14,201 nt of DNA from NCBI GenBank assembly GCA_031273305.1, contig JAISSC010000060.1:1-14201 (forward strand), written 5' to 3'. Below the pieces are notes generated by a model. It made no database searches. It saw nothing but the letters and a program-made list of their open reading frames with translations, and was not told the DNA's origin. This document shows, piece by piece, positions 13,511 to 14,201 of the stretch. Source of the stretch: Flavobacteriaceae bacterium (GTDB taxonomy: Bacteria > Bacteroidota > Bacteroidia > Flavobacteriales > Weeksellaceae). A program made the position numbers and the translations under genes. Numbering within the stretch: the stretch's first letter is position 1; each line of letters starts with the position of its first letter.

Positions 13511-14201
13511 TTATTTTCTTTTTTCCTGTTCGTTAATATAGGTTTCCATGTCTTTATCTCCTCGTCCGGAAAGACAAATTACTACTACGTCCTCCTGTTG
13601 AAATTTTTTCTTATTCAGCACTCCCAATGCATGAGCGGATTCGATTGCGGGAATAATTCCTTCCAATTGGGTTAGTTCAAAAGCGGAATCAATCGCTTCA
13701 TCATCGGTAATTGCCAGCACTTCCGAACGTCCGGTCTGAGCCAGATGGGCATGCATCGGGCCGATTCCCGGATAATCCAAACCTGCGGAAATAGAGTAAG
13801 GTTCTTCTATCTGTCCGTCTTCCGACTGCATGAGCAGGGTTCTACTTCCGTGTATAATTCCCAGTTTTCCCAGTTGAATGGTTGCTGCCGACATTCCGGA
13901 ATCAATTCCTTTTCCTGCTGCTTCTGCAAGTACGATGCGTACGGAGGGTTCATCCAGAAAATGGTAAATTGTTCCTGCCGCATTACTTCCTCCTCCCACA
14001 CAGGCAATCAGATAATCGGGGGTTTCTCGTCCTTCTTTTTCCAATAACTGCCTGCGAATTTCCTCACTTATCACTGATTGTAAGCGGGCAACCATATCGG
14101 GATACGGATGCGGGCCTACGGTAGAGCCTATAATATAATAGGTATCCGACGGATGAGAACACCAGTCACGGATAGCCTCATTGGTGGCATCTTTAAGCGT
14201 C
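13511..14201 (-). CDS. trpB: Tryptophan synthase beta subunit, N-terminus cut by window edge
   Basis: TrpB is the pyridoxal-phosphate subunit that joins indole and serine to make tryptophan. The frame is open to the window edge, so the ATG at 14095 is internal: upstream codons read TLKDATNEAIRDW and IIGSTVGPHPYPD, both conserved TrpB segments. About 229 residues are visible; with a family length near 395, about 165 N-terminal residues are missing, including the cofactor lysine. The phosphate-binding glycine loop CVGGGSNAAGTIYHF is present, as are GLDYPGIGP and PAIESAHALG. The protein ends in EQEKRK. It is the first visible gene of the operon and lies five bases upstream of trpE; the promoter and any leader are outside the window. 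Confidence 0.97.
   Translation of the reverse strand, partial: TLKDATNEAIRDWCSHPSDTYYIIGSTVGPHPYPDMVARLQSVISEEIRRQLLEKEGRETPDYLIACVGGGSNAAGTIYHFLDEPSVRIVLAEAAGKGIDSGMSAATIQLGKLGIIHGSRTLLMQSEDGQIEEPYSISAGLDYPGIGPMHAHLAQTGRSEVLAITDDEAIDSAFELTQLEGIIPAIESAHALGVLNKKKFQQEDVVVICLSGRGDKDMETYINEQEKRK

Noticed and set aside
14096..14201. trp leader or attenuator upstream of an ATG at 14095
   Set aside because: The frame continues upstream with conserved TrpB sequence, so this is coding DNA and the true operon start is outside the window.

Overview
The window is AT-rich DNA from a member of the Bacteroidota, most likely the class Flavobacteriia. The evidence is the sequence type of the ribosomal proteins and RNase R, A-rich start regions without Shine-Dalgarno sequences, and a TAnnTTTG-type promoter box upstream of rplC. 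I cannot name a genus with confidence.

Layout: (1) Positions 1-4128, minus strand: the S10-type ribosomal protein operon, in transcription order rplC, rplD, rplW, rplB, rpsS, rplV, rpsC and rplP, the last cut by the window edge. The genes are packed with gaps of 2-15 bases or short overlaps. rpsJ is not at the head of the operon. (2) Positions 4129-4383: a divergent intergenic region. (3) Positions 4384-5435, plus strand: lrgA and lrgB, two membrane proteins joined by an ATGA overlap. (4) Positions 5436-5803: a gene-poor stretch holding the eroded remains of a RhuM-family gene. In it an N-terminal-like piece appears fused to the C-terminal end, and the apparent join lies in an inverted repeat with 15-base arms. 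(5) Positions 5819-7978, plus strand: rnr, encoding RNase R. (6) Positions 8006-8040: a terminator hairpin between convergent genes that can serve both strands. (7) Positions 8062-14201, minus strand: a complete-looking tryptophan pathway operon in the order trpB (partial), trpE, trpG, trpD, a small AroQ-type chorismate mutase-like gene, trpC, trpF and trpA.

How the genes work together: TrpE and TrpG make anthranilate from chorismate and glutamine. TrpD adds phosphoribosyl, TrpF isomerises, TrpC closes the indole ring, and TrpA with TrpB make tryptophan. The small AroQ-like protein belongs to a family that normally consumes chorismate for phenylalanine and tyrosine (or splits isochorismate), so it is an unexpected member of this operon. 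It also lacks about 17 internal residues that in its relatives carry active-site positions, and its DNA is notably low in G+C. It is the strongest candidate here for something not well described. The ribosomal, RNase R and trp genes otherwise look ordinary and intact.
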